This document shows positions 33,383-44,110 of a stretch of 64,000 nt of DNA, one piece after another; positions within the stretch are counted from its first letter, which is position 1; the number at the start of each line of letters is the position of its first letter. Below the pieces are notes generated by a model, which did no database searches, was not told the DNA's origin, and saw only the letters and a list, made by a program, of their open reading frames with translations. The position numbers were made by a program, and so were the translations under genes. Location: the NCBI GenBank assembly GCA_965116555.1, contig OZ220698.1, positions 1,674,001-1,738,000 of the forward strand, written 5' to 3'. The DNA comes from DAOUJH01 sp965116555. GTDB lineage: Bacteria > Chloroflexota > Dehalococcoidia > Lucifugimonadales > QGNO01.

Positions 33383-33940
33383 ATGCCAGAGACAACGGAT
33401 TCGCCCAATAGGCCGGAAGATCTGAACGACGAAACTGAAAAGCCACCCACGTCCAGAGAAGAGCTGGAGGCCCAGCTTGAGGAAGCGGACCGGGAACGCG
33501 GCCAGTTCCGTGAGATGGCGCAGCGGGCGCAGGCAGACTTGACCAACTACCGCAGGCGCATGGAGGAGGAACGAGGAGATATCTTCGATGCCGCCGCGTC
33601 TCGCGTTATCAACAAGCTGCTCCCCATTGTGGATGACCTGCAGAGGGCGCTGGAACAGGCCCCTTCCGCAGGAGAAGACGCTGCCTGGGTGGAAGGGATA
33701 CGGATTATAGATAAGAACCTGAAGGCATTGCTAGAATCGGAGGGCGTAACCTCCATAGAAGCGGAGGGCAAGCCGTTCGACCCGTGGGAACATGAAGCGA
33801 TCATGTCGCTCCCTAGCAACGAGCATGAGCCTGGCATTGTGGCACAGGTGATCAGGCCGGGCTACAAGATGCGCAACAAGATACTTAGGGCGGCGCAGGT
33901 TGCCATAGCGCAGGAACAACAGCCGGAAGAAGGGCAATAG
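33383..33940 (+). CDS. grpE: Nucleotide exchange factor GrpE
   Basis: 185 residues. A long N-terminal helix with acidic stretch is followed by the four-helix bundle and the C-terminal beta domain (EGVTSIEAEGKPFDPWEHEAIM...VIRPGYKMRNKILRAAQVAIA). It speeds ADP release from DnaK. Between hspR and dnaK in one operon. Confidence 0.95.
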   Translation: MPETTDSPNRPEDLNDETEKPPTSREELEAQLEEADRERGQFREMAQRAQADLTNYRRRMEEERGDIFDAAASRVINKLLPIVDDLQRALEQAPSAGEDAAWVEGIRIIDKNLKALLESEGVTSIEAEGKPFDPWEHEAIMSLPSNEHEPGIVAQVIRPGYKMRNKILRAAQVAIAQEQQPEEGQ

Positions 33941-33982
33941 AGTTTTAAAGGCTGGGAAACCGCCTTAGATGGAGGAAGAAAA

Positions 33983-35875
<1,893 letters not shown>

Positions 35876-35898
35876 CCGCGGCTTCGGCAGGAACGGGC

Positions 35899-36444
35899 CT
35901 ACATTCCCTCAATGACGCCACAGGCCACCCGGCCACCGGCCCCGGCTTCCGCGCCGTAAGTGTCCGGCTTTTCGTGGACAATTATGGCCGAGCCGTCCGC
36001 GTCCAAAACGGAGGTCTCCTCTCCCGTTGCCAGCGTGATTCTTTCCGTAAAGTGATCGGCCCGCGCTACGCCATCCGACCCCGCGTAGATGTTGGGCAAG
36101 TCGCCGGCGTGCGGGCCTTCGGTGTTCATGTAACCGTGTTCATAGCCTTTGGGACTGAAGTGATCGCCGGCAGCTGAAAAGTCCGGCTGGCAGGAACCGA
36201 CGGTGTGGATGTGGAACCCGTGGAAACCAGGAGACAGACCCCGTAAATCCGCCATTACCAATACTCCTTTGGAGCCCTGTATCAGCCGGACGGTTCCCAT
36301 ATCCGCCCCATCCGGCCCCGTCATAGCTGCGAGAGCTTCCGCGCCCATGTCGGCAGACTGCTTGGTTTCCTCCCGTTGGCAGCCAGCCAGAACCGTAATT
36401 GCTACTGTCATAGCTACAAAGATTGTAATGAGTTTCAGAATCAT
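35899..36444 (-). CDS. sodC: Superoxide dismutase [Cu-Zn], lipoprotein
   Basis: About 181 residues from ATG 36444 with GGAGGTG upstream. The lipobox VLAGC predicts membrane anchoring outside the cytoplasm. Copper and zinc ligands are visible: HIH, DHF, the EGPHAGD histidine, and IIVHEKPDTY; the disulfide cysteines (SCQPD and VACGVI) and the active-site Arg in GGRVACG are present. It removes superoxide at the cell surface. Confidence 0.92.
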   Translation of the reverse strand: MILKLITIFVAMTVAITVLAGCQREETKQSADMGAEALAAMTGPDGADMGTVRLIQGSKGVLVMADLRGLSPGFHGFHIHTVGSCQPDFSAAGDHFSPKGYEHGYMNTEGPHAGDLPNIYAGSDGVARADHFTERITLATGEETSVLDADGSAIIVHEKPDTYGAEAGAGGRVACGVIEGM

Positions 36445-36469
36445 CGAACACCTCCAAAAACAACTGTCG

Positions 36470-37597
36470 CTAGGCATGGTATGGAAAGATGATCTCCTCC
36501 ACCATCCTGACGCTGGCCTCGGCGAACTGCCTTGTCGCCTGGACCGCGTCTCTCGTTAAGGGCGGGGCCTCAATGTCCGACACCCTGTCCTTCCCCAATC
36601 TACTCCTTTCCGACTCGGGCACGGCATCCGGCAGCTCCCGACCCGACATGACGCCGTAGGCCAGGGCCCAGCACCTGGCCACGGCGGATAGGTCGTAACC
36701 GCCGCCGCCCAGGGCAATCCAGGGCACGCCCTTTGCGGCTTGCGCCAGCGATTCCACCACCGAGACGAATCCCCTGCTGGTAAGAGCCAGGTGGGTCAGT
36801 GGGTCAGAGTAGTACGTATCCACGCCCAACTGCGTCACCAGCGCATCCGGCTTGAACAGCTCCAGCAAGGGAAGCGCCACTTGCTGAAACGCCCATAGGT
36901 ACACGTCGTCGCTGGTATAGGGGGCAAGGGGCAGGTTGACGGAGTAGCCCTCGCCGGGGCCGCTCCCCTTCTCTTCCACGAAGCCCGTTCCCGGGAAAAG
37001 GTACCGCCCGGACTCATGCAGCGAGATGGTAAGCACGGAATCCGTATCGTAGAAGATCTGCTGCACGCCGTCTCCGTGGTGGGCGTCTATATCCACGTAG
37101 GCCACGCGAAGCCCTCTATTCACCATCGCCCTTATAGCTATGGCCGGGTCGTTGAAGATGCAAAAGCCGGAGGCGTTGGACGGCATGGCGTGATGAAGAC
37201 CACCCGATATATTGAAAGCGGCCCTCGCCTCTCCTGACAACGCCCTTTCAGTGGCAACCAGGGACGCTCCGGTGGAGAGAAGCGCCGCATCGTACATGCC
37301 CTTGTAGATTGGGTTGTCGCCCGCCGCGCTGAAGCCGTATCTTGACGGGTCGGCGGTAGAGAGTCCGGCGCTAAGGCTCCTGGTCGCGTCCACGTAGTCC
37401 CGAGTGTGGCAGGTCAGGACGTCCTCTTCGGAGGCTGGCCTGGGTTCGACCAGGGATGAATCAGGGGGCTGGAATGCGCCCAGCGCTTCCAGAAGCTCGT
37501 AGGTATAGCGGAGCCGGACCGGCCGCATGGGATGGCCTTCGCGCAAGACGTGCCGCGAGAGTTGGTCGGAGTAGACGAATGCCGCGCCGTTGTTCAT
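36470..37597 (-). CDS. Histone-deacetylase-fold acetoin utilization protein (AcuC type)
   Basis: About 375 residues from ATG 37597; an ATG 19 codons upstream is possible. Zinc-dependent deacetylase fold with SGGLHHAMP (catalytic HH), YVDIDAHHGDGVQ (DxH ligands), LGVDTYYSDPLTHL (third ligand D) and GGGGYDL. Family members deacetylate acyl-lysine proteins such as acetyl-CoA synthetase. It ends 26 bp before the sodC start on the same strand. Confidence 0.88.
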   Translation of the reverse strand: MNNGAAFVYSDQLSRHVLREGHPMRPVRLRYTYELLEALGAFQPPDSSLVEPRPASEEDVLTCHTRDYVDATRSLSAGLSTADPSRYGFSAAGDNPIYKGMYDAALLSTGASLVATERALSGEARAAFNISGGLHHAMPSNASGFCIFNDPAIAIRAMVNRGLRVAYVDIDAHHGDGVQQIFYDTDSVLTISLHESGRYLFPGTGFVEEKGSGPGEGYSVNLPLAPYTSDDVYLWAFQQVALPLLELFKPDALVTQLGVDTYYSDPLTHLALTSRGFVSVVESLAQAAKGVPWIALGGGGYDLSAVARCWALAYGVMSGRELPDAVPESERSRLGKDRVSDIEAPPLTRDAVQATRQFAEASVRMVEEIIFPYHA

Positions 37598-37639
37598 GGT
37601 TGACCACTTGACATAAGTCGATTTTGGGGTGTCGTGAAA

Positions 37640-38400
37640 AGGGTTGTTAGACATGAGAAAACGGTCAGATGGCGGTTAACGGTGGAGTCGTGTCGTGCCT
37701 GAGAAGGGGGAATCGTTTCCAACGTTATGTCAAGTACAAGGCTAAATTCGGGCGAAATTTTGGCGGAGGTGAGAAACGAATCAGATTCCGGGGCAAAGTT
37801 GAGGATGGCAAGGCGGGCCTTCCCTTCGGCTACGCTCAGGGTGAACTCCCCACACCGCCCCTGGATACCCGCCGCCGCGGGTATGGCCCTTCGGCTGCGC
37901 TCAGGGTAAACTCCCCGCACCGCCAGATTGCTTCGCTGCGCTCGCAATGACGAAAGGGGTGCGACCGGCTCGCGGCACCACCGTTTCCGTGGAAAGGAGG
38001 GCCCGCACCGCCCCTGGATGCCCGTCTTCACGGGCAAGACGATTTGGGCAGGCTGTGCAGGCAAGACCCTTCGGCTGCGCTCAGGGTAAACTCCCCCCGC
38101 TACCCCTGGGTTCCCGCTCCCCGATCGGGGTCGGGGACAGGCTATGCGGGCAAGATGGTGGGGAACGGCATGGCTGTAGACGGTTGTCATGGTGAGGCAA
38201 GGATAGCAAGAGGGCGGGTGATGGGGAAGGGGGGAATGTCGGGTACTGCCCGCCCCGTGCCACTCCTGGGTTCCTCGTCCCCGTATCAAGTGCGGGGCAG
38301 GCTTCACGGGAACGACAGTGTCAGGTGGCTGCGGTGAGCGCCCGCTCGTTGCCTGTCGCAGCTGCCACTATAACCTGGATCGATGGTACTCTCAACGGTG
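37640..38400. repeat. Intergenic array of REP/dRS3-like palindromes
   Basis: No real gene lies between 37598 and 38468. Palindromes next to a CCCCTGG word occur at 37858-37884 (ATACCCGC-CGCC-GCGGGTAT), 38011-38036 (TGCCCGT-CTTC-ACGGGCA) and 38103-38137 (CCCCGATCGGGG core). A second word, CTTCGGCTgCGCTCAGGGTaAACTCCCC, recurs at about 37813, 37888 and 38068. Degenerate further copies fill the rest. Reading frames through it translate to repeat peptides and are not genes. Confidence 0.8.
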
Positions 38401-38455
38401 TTGACGGGCGGCACCAGTGCGCCGTATGATTGTATCCGTACATATATTGGTGTAC
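38401..38455 (+). promoter_or_regulatory. Promoter and candidate operator of the RHH/PIN toxin-antitoxin pair
   Basis: -35 TTGACG (38401-38406), 18-nt spacer, -10 TATGAT (38425-38430). Just downstream is GTACA-N8-TGTAC (38438-38455), a palindrome over the expected transcription start, suited to binding by the ribbon-helix-helix antitoxin. Confidence 0.55.
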
Positions 38456-38468
38456 AGGGAGGACGAAA

Positions 38469-38717
38469 ATGGCACGGCTTGACGTGCGACTGGATAATGA
38501 GCGGCGGGCGCGGCTGGAGGAACTTGTGAAGGAGCAGGGCGTTCCCATATCGGAGTTGGTGCGCCGCTTCATAGACAACGCCTACGAAGACGTAATGCAA
38601 CGGCGTCGCATGGAAGCGGTAAGGCGGCTGGTGAAACTGAACATCGAGGTTCCCCAAGACCCGGCTGCGCTCTCCCGCGAGTTGGAGGCGGCCCATGAGC
38701 CCGGCGGCCTTCATTGA
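38469..38717 (+). CDS. Ribbon-helix-helix antitoxin of a PIN toxin
   Basis: 82 residues from ATG 38469 with GGAGG upstream. MARLDVRLDNERRARLEELVKEQG is a CopG/ribbon-helix-helix DNA-binding start, followed by a helical tail for toxin binding. It overlaps the PIN gene by 23 bp, so the pair is translationally coupled. It likely represses its own promoter. Confidence 0.8.
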   Translation: MARLDVRLDNERRARLEELVKEQGVPISELVRRFIDNAYEDVMQRRRMEAVRRLVKLNIEVPQDPAALSRELEAAHEPGGLH

Positions 38718-39156
38718 CGCCAATATCCTCGTCTACGCCTCCGGCAGGGAACATCCCCAAAAAGAGCCTTGCGCCCGGGTCCTGATGATGGCTGCGGATC
38801 GCCCGCTGTCATTTGTGACCAGCTCGGAGGTCATTCAAGAGCTTCTGCACCTCTACATAGCCCAGGGTCGATGGGTCCTGGGCAGAGAGGCCGTCCGCAG
38901 CTTTGCCCAGGTGATGCACGGCAGGATAGAGCCCGTCTACGCAGAGGATGTGCTGTTGGCGGCCAGGCTTGCGGATAGCCATCCGGGAATAAGCGCCCGA
39001 GATCTGGTCCACGCGGCGGTAATGCAACGCCTGGGAGTCAACCGGATCATCTCGGTGGATACCGACTTCGACCGCCTGCCCAACGTAACGCGGCTTGACC
39101 CCGTCCGCCTGGAAGAGTGGGCAGACTCCGTTTTGGCGGGCGACGTAGAAGTTTGA
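38695..39156 (+). CDS. PIN-domain ribonuclease toxin (VapC type)
   Basis: 153 residues. The acidic quartet of the PIN fold is visible: D8 (FIDANIL), E49 (SSEVIQELL), D103 (SARDLVHAA) and D122/D124 (SVDTDFD). ATG 38695 has GGAGGC upstream. With the RHH protein it forms a type II toxin-antitoxin module beside the palindrome array. Target RNA unknown. Confidence 0.85.
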   Translation: MSPAAFIDANILVYASGREHPQKEPCARVLMMAADRPLSFVTSSEVIQELLHLYIAQGRWVLGREAVRSFAQVMHGRIEPVYAEDVLLAARLADSHPGISARDLVHAAVMQRLGVNRIISVDTDFDRLPNVTRLDPVRLEEWADSVLAGDVEV

Positions 39157-39235
39157 CGCGTTATTCTCAAAGCAATGAAGAGGGAAGACGCGTCAGGAAC
39201 AAGACCTGCTCATGACGGGATCAAACATGCTCCGC

Positions 39236-39712
39236 TCATCGCGCTTCTCCCAGGGCGCGCTCCAGGTCCCGTCTCATGTTTTGCCAGTGGGTGCCGCGCC
39301 AGTAGACCTTGAGACAACGCGGACACTCCTTGAAGATCTCCTGCGTTTGGAAAACGTAAGGCGGCACTCTATCCTCCACCTGCTCCGCGTCCAAGCCTCG
39401 CAGCTCAACGTTGCACTCTATACAGCGTAAGAAGTCCTCTGAAGCGCTAAGTTTGAACTCAGCGGTCACCTGCTGCACCTGCTCCAACAGTTTATCGCTG
39501 TGGAGAAGGAGGACACTAGCGGAACCGGACGTAACCAGGCGGCGTTCCAGCAAGCGCCTGTCCCTGGAGAGAACTATGCGCCCTTCACTGTGCGCTATTG
39601 CCAACAGATCGCCGTCATCAACGTCCGGCACAAAGGAGGCGTCGTAGCCCATGGCGCGCAGCCACTTGGCCAGCCGCCCCACGTTTACGTCCACGATGAA
39701 TCTAGGCTTCAT
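39236..39712 (-). CDS. Mut7-C RNase domain protein with zinc ribbon
   Basis: 158 residues from ATG 39712; upstream in-frame sequence is not family-like. The N-terminal half is a Mut7-C/DUF82 PIN-like nuclease domain (FIVDVNVGRLAKWLRAMGYD, then VLSRDRRLL). The C-terminal half has CIECN and CPRCLKVYW, a zinc ribbon. A widespread prokaryotic family thought to act on RNA; role unproven. Confidence 0.85.
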   Translation of the reverse strand: MKPRFIVDVNVGRLAKWLRAMGYDASFVPDVDDGDLLAIAHSEGRIVLSRDRRLLERRLVTSGSASVLLLHSDKLLEQVQQVTAEFKLSASEDFLRCIECNVELRGLDAEQVEDRVPPYVFQTQEIFKECPRCLKVYWRGTHWQNMRRDLERALGEAR

Positions 39713-39893
39713 TTCAGAACCGGTCACGCCGCATCTGCTTGAACAGTTTATCGCACTTCCCGGTCCCACGGGGCGCACGGATTGGGGCCTCAACGGGGTC
39801 AATTATGCCTAAATTGGCGTAAGGTTACAAAAGGTCATGGTAATTTGCACTAATTATCACACCCCGGTTACACCTGTGTGGTACTGTGAACCA

Positions 39894-40007
39894 ATGACCA
39901 AACCCAACTTTACCGACGAAGACGCAATGCAAACTCCAACCAGAACTACGCCGCTCCCGTCGTCATCCGCCGCCGTGAGTTTGCGAGGAACACGCGTACG
40001 GACATGA
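39894..40007 (+). CDS. Mini-ORF upstream of the amine oxidase (37 aa, doubtful)
   Basis: 37 codons beginning MTKPNFTDED and overlapping the amine oxidase start by ATGA. Its first 24 bases match the start of the mini-ORF at 41365 at 21 positions. The remainder is low complexity. It may be a leader peptide, or the remnant of a gene split by insertion of the oxidase. Confidence 0.3.
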   Translation: MTKPNFTDEDAMQTPTRTTPLPSSSAAVSLRGTRVRT

Positions 40008-41368
40008 AGCGAGTCGTCATAGTGGGCGGAGGAGCCGCCGGGCTGGGCGTCACCTACACCCTGAAGAAGCGAGGCTTCGATCCGGTGCTGCTCGAAGCTG
40101 GCGACCGTGTGGGCGGTCGCCTCATCGGCGACAAGGTGGACGGCTTCTCCATCGATACCGGCGCGGACTTTTTCTGCTCCTCCTACGACGCGGCTTTCCG
40201 CATTTGCGAGGAGTTGGGATTGTCCTTGGTCCGCTCCAAGATGAGGCTAGGCTGGTTCAGGAACGGCCGGTGGACGACCACGACGCCGGGCCTGGCTGTT
40301 GGCAACCTTATCAGGAACCTGCCTGCAGCCCATGCCCTGGGATTCCTGTCGCCCCGGGCGATGTTGCCCAACATGAAGCTGTTTCGGAGCATATTCCGCC
40401 AGTCCGATTACCTGAGCTTCGCCTCTGATAGCCGGATCGCCGAGCTCGACGGGGAAGAGAGCTTCGGCGAATACCTACGGAGGCTGGGCGTGACCGAGGA
40501 GCTCCATGTGACGATCAGGGGATTCCTGGAGATGACGATGGGCCACGTCGAGTTCTCCGGCGAGGCTTACATGCGGACGTACCTGCTGGAGATGCTGCTG
40601 AACGCGGACAAGCTCTATGTGCCGGAGAAGGGCGCCGCCGCTCTCTGCGAGGCACTGGCCGGCGCGTGCGGAGACGCCATCCGCGTCTCGACCTCCGCAA
40701 GACGCGTGGCTATTGAGAACGGGGTCGCGACCGGCGTGGTCGTTGACGGCGAGACGATTGAGGCCGATGCGGTCATCTGCGCCGTGCCTCCCACAAGGGT
40801 GCCGCACATCATTCCCGACCTGCCGGACGACGTCCGCCAAACACTGGGCAACATCACCTATTCGTCCGGGTGCCGCGTGGTGATCGGCCTGGACCATCCG
40901 CCGCTTCCCCCCGGCTGGCACGGCGCGCTGTACCCGGAGGACGACACGCCGCTGCTCCTGGACCGGTCCATCAACCTGCCCTCATGCGCGCCGCAGGGGA
41001 AGAGCACCCTTGATCTGCTCGTCGGGCGCGACCGCGCGAAGGAGCTGATCCCCCTGGAGGACGAGGAGATCAAGCGCCGTATGCTTCGAGACGCTCGCCG
41101 AAACCCGCCTCCCGGCTCCGCTCTCCCCGACGACGACCAAGGGCTGTTCACTCGCGTGTACCGCTGGGAAGAGGCCGTGTGCATGGGGACGCCCGGCATG
41201 TTCACCTCGGTGGCGGACATCCGCCGCCGGCTCAGGCGGGAAATCCCAAATCTCCTCCTGGCGGGCGACTACACGCGGGTGCCCTCGGTAAACGGCGCCC
41301 TGGCAAGCGGCATTGGCGCGGCCGAGGAGGTCGCGGAGATGCCGCCATCGCTCGGAGACTTGGCATGA
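40004..41368 (+). CDS. FAD-dependent amine oxidase/protoporphyrinogen-oxidase-like protein
   Basis: 454 residues. The N-terminal dinucleotide-binding motif is VVIVGGGAAGLGVTYTL...LLEAGDRVGGRL, and the C-terminal FAD motif is LLLAGDYTRVPSVNGALASGIGAAEEV, so the flavin fold is complete. The middle resembles NAD(P)/FAD oxidoreductases of the phytoene desaturase/protoporphyrinogen oxidase superfamily. Substrate unknown; there are no heme or carotenoid genes beside it. It is embedded between two related mini-ORFs with ATGA overlaps at both ends. Confidence 0.85.
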   Translation: MKRVVIVGGGAAGLGVTYTLKKRGFDPVLLEAGDRVGGRLIGDKVDGFSIDTGADFFCSSYDAAFRICEELGLSLVRSKMRLGWFRNGRWTTTTPGLAVGNLIRNLPAAHALGFLSPRAMLPNMKLFRSIFRQSDYLSFASDSRIAELDGEESFGEYLRRLGVTEELHVTIRGFLEMTMGHVEFSGEAYMRTYLLEMLLNADKLYVPEKGAAALCEALAGACGDAIRVSTSARRVAIENGVATGVVVDGETIEADAVICAVPPTRVPHIIPDLPDDVRQTLGNITYSSGCRVVIGLDHPPLPPGWHGALYPEDDTPLLLDRSINLPSCAPQGKSTLDLLVGRDRAKELIPLEDEEIKRRMLRDARRNPPPGSALPDDDQGLFTRVYRWEEAVCMGTPGMFTSVADIRRRLRREIPNLLLAGDYTRVPSVNGALASGIGAAEEVAEMPPSLGDLA

Positions 41369-41469
41369 CTGAACCCAACTTTGCCGACCGCTACCTGACA
41401 CCAGAGAACGAGCGGAACATCCCGGCATGGTCGGGCACGGGCCGCCCGCCACCGGAGACGATAGCATAA
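41365..41469 (+). CDS. Mini-ORF downstream of the amine oxidase (34 aa)
   Basis: 34 codons, MTEPNFADRYLTPENE..., overlapping the oxidase stop by ATGA and thus translationally coupled. Its start repeats that of the mini-ORF at 39894. It looks like the N-terminal piece of a longer protein or a short accessory peptide. No family recognised. Confidence 0.4.
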   Translation: MTEPNFADRYLTPENERNIPAWSGTGRPPPETIA

Positions 41470-41485
41470 ATGGAGGGATTGATGA

Positions 41486-41776
41486 ATGAGCCTAGATAAC
41501 GAGAGTGCTAAGACAATACAAGTATTTGTTCAAGCCCACAAAGCTCGCTCAGACTTTATGGAGGCAGTTTATGCACTTTATCTTGCTATCGTCGTTGCCA
41601 TTCAAGAAGTTGACGAAGCCCTGGCACAAGAAAAAGTATGGGATCGTTTTTCATCTGCCTTAGAATTGGCCGTGCCAACTATTGAAGCTCGTCTATTATC
41701 CGAAGACGAGAAAGATCAGTACCGCAGGATTTACGAACACTTTCAGGAGATGGTGCAGACAATTTCCAAAAAATAA
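41486..41776 (+). CDS. Small helical hypothetical protein
   Basis: 96 residues from ATG 41486 with GGAGGG upstream. All-helical, with AHKARSDFMEAVYALYLAIVVAIQEVDEAL and an acidic C-terminal helix. Base composition is clearly more AT-rich than the genes around it, suggesting recent acquisition. No function recognised. Confidence 0.6.
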   Translation: MSLDNESAKTIQVFVQAHKARSDFMEAVYALYLAIVVAIQEVDEALAQEKVWDRFSSALELAVPTIEARLLSEDEKDQYRRIYEHFQEMVQTISKK

Positions 41777-41830
41777 AGAGCTGGCGTAAACATGAAGGCT
41801 AGGCTCATTTCCCAACCGCCGTTTCCCGCC

Positions 41831-44107
41831 TCATAACCCCAATGCGCCTCTTAGCAGCATGGCCGCCACTCCCTTGTCCAACGGGTGGTTGTTGTTGCCG
41901 CACTTGGGCGACTGTATGCAGGCGGGACAGCCGTCCTCGCAGGGGCACTCCTGGAGCACCTGCAGGGTTGCCCGCCAGAGCTCCTCTATAATCCGGTAAC
42001 CCTTTTCCGCGATGCCGACGCCTCCCTCGTGGCCGTCGTAGATGAAGATTTGCGGCCTGCGTGTGTCCAGATGAAACGGAGTGGACACCCCGCCTATGTC
42101 GTTGCGGTCGCAGAGGGCGAACAGCGGCAGCACGCCTATGGCGGCGTGCTCGGCGGCGTGAAGCCCTCCCGATAGGTCCAGCCTTTCGCTCCTGATCCTG
42201 GCCAGGTCATCCTTGTGCGGATTGAACCAGAGGGCAACGGTGGAGAACTGCTGTGCCGGCAGGTCCAGCATCTCGTCCGATATGGGCTCGTCGTTGAAAG
42301 CCCTCCTCTGGTAGCTCACCACCTGGTTGGATACCTCCACTTCGCCCAGATACACGTCTATGCTGCCTACGGACCTCTCCTCCATGACGTGCCGCACCCG
42401 GATATCGGTCAGTGAATGGGTACGGGTGTAGTACTGCACCTCCCTGGGAGTGACGTAAGCCGTCCTGGAGTCCAGGGCCAACCGCTCGACCAGGTACTGA
42501 TCACCGTAATGGAGGTAGACCGCGCCCGTGTGGAGCTGGGAAAACGCGCTCCCCTCGTCCACCATTTCCAGAAGCGCCCCGGACTCGCTGCTGACCACCG
42601 CATAGGAACCATGCGAGCTCGACCTGATGTTGACCTCTTCCGCCGGATAGACCACGCTAGCGCTGGGGAACCACCGTTCGCCATTCCTGTGCAGCAGGCC
42701 CTCCGCCTGGAGCGCGTCCAGGCGGCTTTGCAGGTCAGGGCCGAAGAACCTTTCGTCCCTTTTGCCAAGCGGTTTCTCGTAAACGGCGCAGAGCAGGTGC
42801 TGGTCCAGTATGCGCGGGTTGTCGGGAGCGATCAGTGCGTGCTCGTGCGACCTGCCAAAGAAGAAGTCGGGATGGCGCATCAGATACTGGTCGAGCGGGT
42901 CGTTGCGGGCGACCAGTACGCTCAATGACCGTTCCTGACGCCGACCGCTGCGGCCAGCCTGCTGCCAGGCGCTGCTGACGCTTCCGGGGTATCCCCCCAG
43001 AATGGTCGCGTCCAGAGTGCCTACGTCGATGCCCAGTTCCAAGGCGTTGGTGGACGCCACGCCCAGCAGATCGCCGTTGAACAACGCCCGTTCGATGGCG
43101 CGTCTATCCTCCGCAAGATAGCTTGCCCGGTAGGGGCTGACCTTGGACATCAGGCTTGGAACGTGCTCGGCCAGGTAGTCTCTGACCGAGACGTAGACCA
43201 GCTCCACCTGGCGGCGGGTCCTGGTAAAGGTCAGGGTGCGAACGCCGCGCAGCAGCAGCTCCCTAAAGACCGCGGCCGCTTCCGCAATGGCGCTTCTGCG
43301 CCTTGTCCTGGACTCATCCAGGAAGGGCGGGTTCCAGAACAGGAAGTGCTTTCCTCCTTGCGGCGAGTGGTCTTGGTCGATCACCTTGACGGGCGCGCCG
43401 AGCAGATCCCCGGCCAGCTCTCCGGGATTGGCGACGGTGGCGGAGCAGAGGATGAATCTGGGGCTGCTCCCGTAGTACCCGGCCAATCGCCTCAGCCTGC
43501 GAATCACGTTTGCCATGTGCGAGCCGAATACGCCCGTGTAGGCGTGCGCCTCATCGATAACTACGTAGTCCAGGTTTCGGAAGAAGCGCTGCCATGTGCC
43601 GTGATTGGGCAGGATGCCCAGGTGCAGCATATCGGGGTTGGTGATCACGGCTTGCGCCGTCCTCTTGATCCCGGACCTGGCCTCGCCGGGGGTGTCCCCA
43701 TCGAAAATCTCCGCCTTGATCGGAATCAGGTCGCTGCACAGGCCGTTGAGCGACCTGAGCTGGTTCTGGGCCAGCGCCTTGGTGGGAAACAGCAGCAACC
43801 CGCGGCTTGCTTTCTTGGCAAGAGCGGCCTCCAAAAGCGGCACCTGGTAGCACAGACTCTTGCCGCTGGCCGCGCCGGTGGCAACTATCAGGTTCTCCCC
43901 GTCTCGTGCTGCCTGCACCGACTCCGACTGATGGAGATAGAGCTGCTCCACGCCGCTCCGGGCAAGAGCGGCCTCCAATCTGGAGTCAAGTTGCGGGGAG
44001 AGCGATCCATACCGGGCAGGCCTGGCGGGCACCACCTCCTCGTGTACAATCTGGCTGTCGTAGTCGGAGGCTCCTCGTATGGCCTGCAGGAAGCCGGGCA
44101 CGTCCAT
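41831..44107 (-). CDS. MrfA-like DEAD/DEAH helicase with DUF1998 C-terminal domain
   Basis: 758 residues. Walker A ATGAASGKSLCYQ, DEAH (VVIDEAHAY) and the helicase C domain motif GRSGRRQ define an SF2 helicase. The C-terminal domain carries the four-cysteine cluster CPCEDGCPACIQSPKCG, the DUF1998 signature of the MrfA/YprA family, which in Bacillus works in mitomycin-type DNA damage repair. Here no mrfB neighbour is seen. It starts 4 bp after the DUF503 gene. Confidence 0.88.
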   Translation of the reverse strand: MDVPGFLQAIRGASDYDSQIVHEEVVPARPARYGSLSPQLDSRLEAALARSGVEQLYLHQSESVQAARDGENLIVATGAASGKSLCYQVPLLEAALAKKASRGLLLFPTKALAQNQLRSLNGLCSDLIPIKAEIFDGDTPGEARSGIKRTAQAVITNPDMLHLGILPNHGTWQRFFRNLDYVVIDEAHAYTGVFGSHMANVIRRLRRLAGYYGSSPRFILCSATVANPGELAGDLLGAPVKVIDQDHSPQGGKHFLFWNPPFLDESRTRRRSAIAEAAAVFRELLLRGVRTLTFTRTRRQVELVYVSVRDYLAEHVPSLMSKVSPYRASYLAEDRRAIERALFNGDLLGVASTNALELGIDVGTLDATILGGYPGSVSSAWQQAGRSGRRQERSLSVLVARNDPLDQYLMRHPDFFFGRSHEHALIAPDNPRILDQHLLCAVYEKPLGKRDERFFGPDLQSRLDALQAEGLLHRNGERWFPSASVVYPAEEVNIRSSSHGSYAVVSSESGALLEMVDEGSAFSQLHTGAVYLHYGDQYLVERLALDSRTAYVTPREVQYYTRTHSLTDIRVRHVMEERSVGSIDVYLGEVEVSNQVVSYQRRAFNDEPISDEMLDLPAQQFSTVALWFNPHKDDLARIRSERLDLSGGLHAAEHAAIGVLPLFALCDRNDIGGVSTPFHLDTRRPQIFIYDGHEGGVGIAEKGYRIIEELWRATLQVLQECPCEDGCPACIQSPKCGNNNHPLDKGVAAMLLRGALGL

Positions 44108-44110
44108 CAG

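Noticed and set aside
37594..38307. Minus-strand frame of 237 codons through the palindrome array
   Set aside because: It is composed of repeat-derived peptides (VYPERSRR-type) that arise when REP-like elements are translated; no start signal or family.
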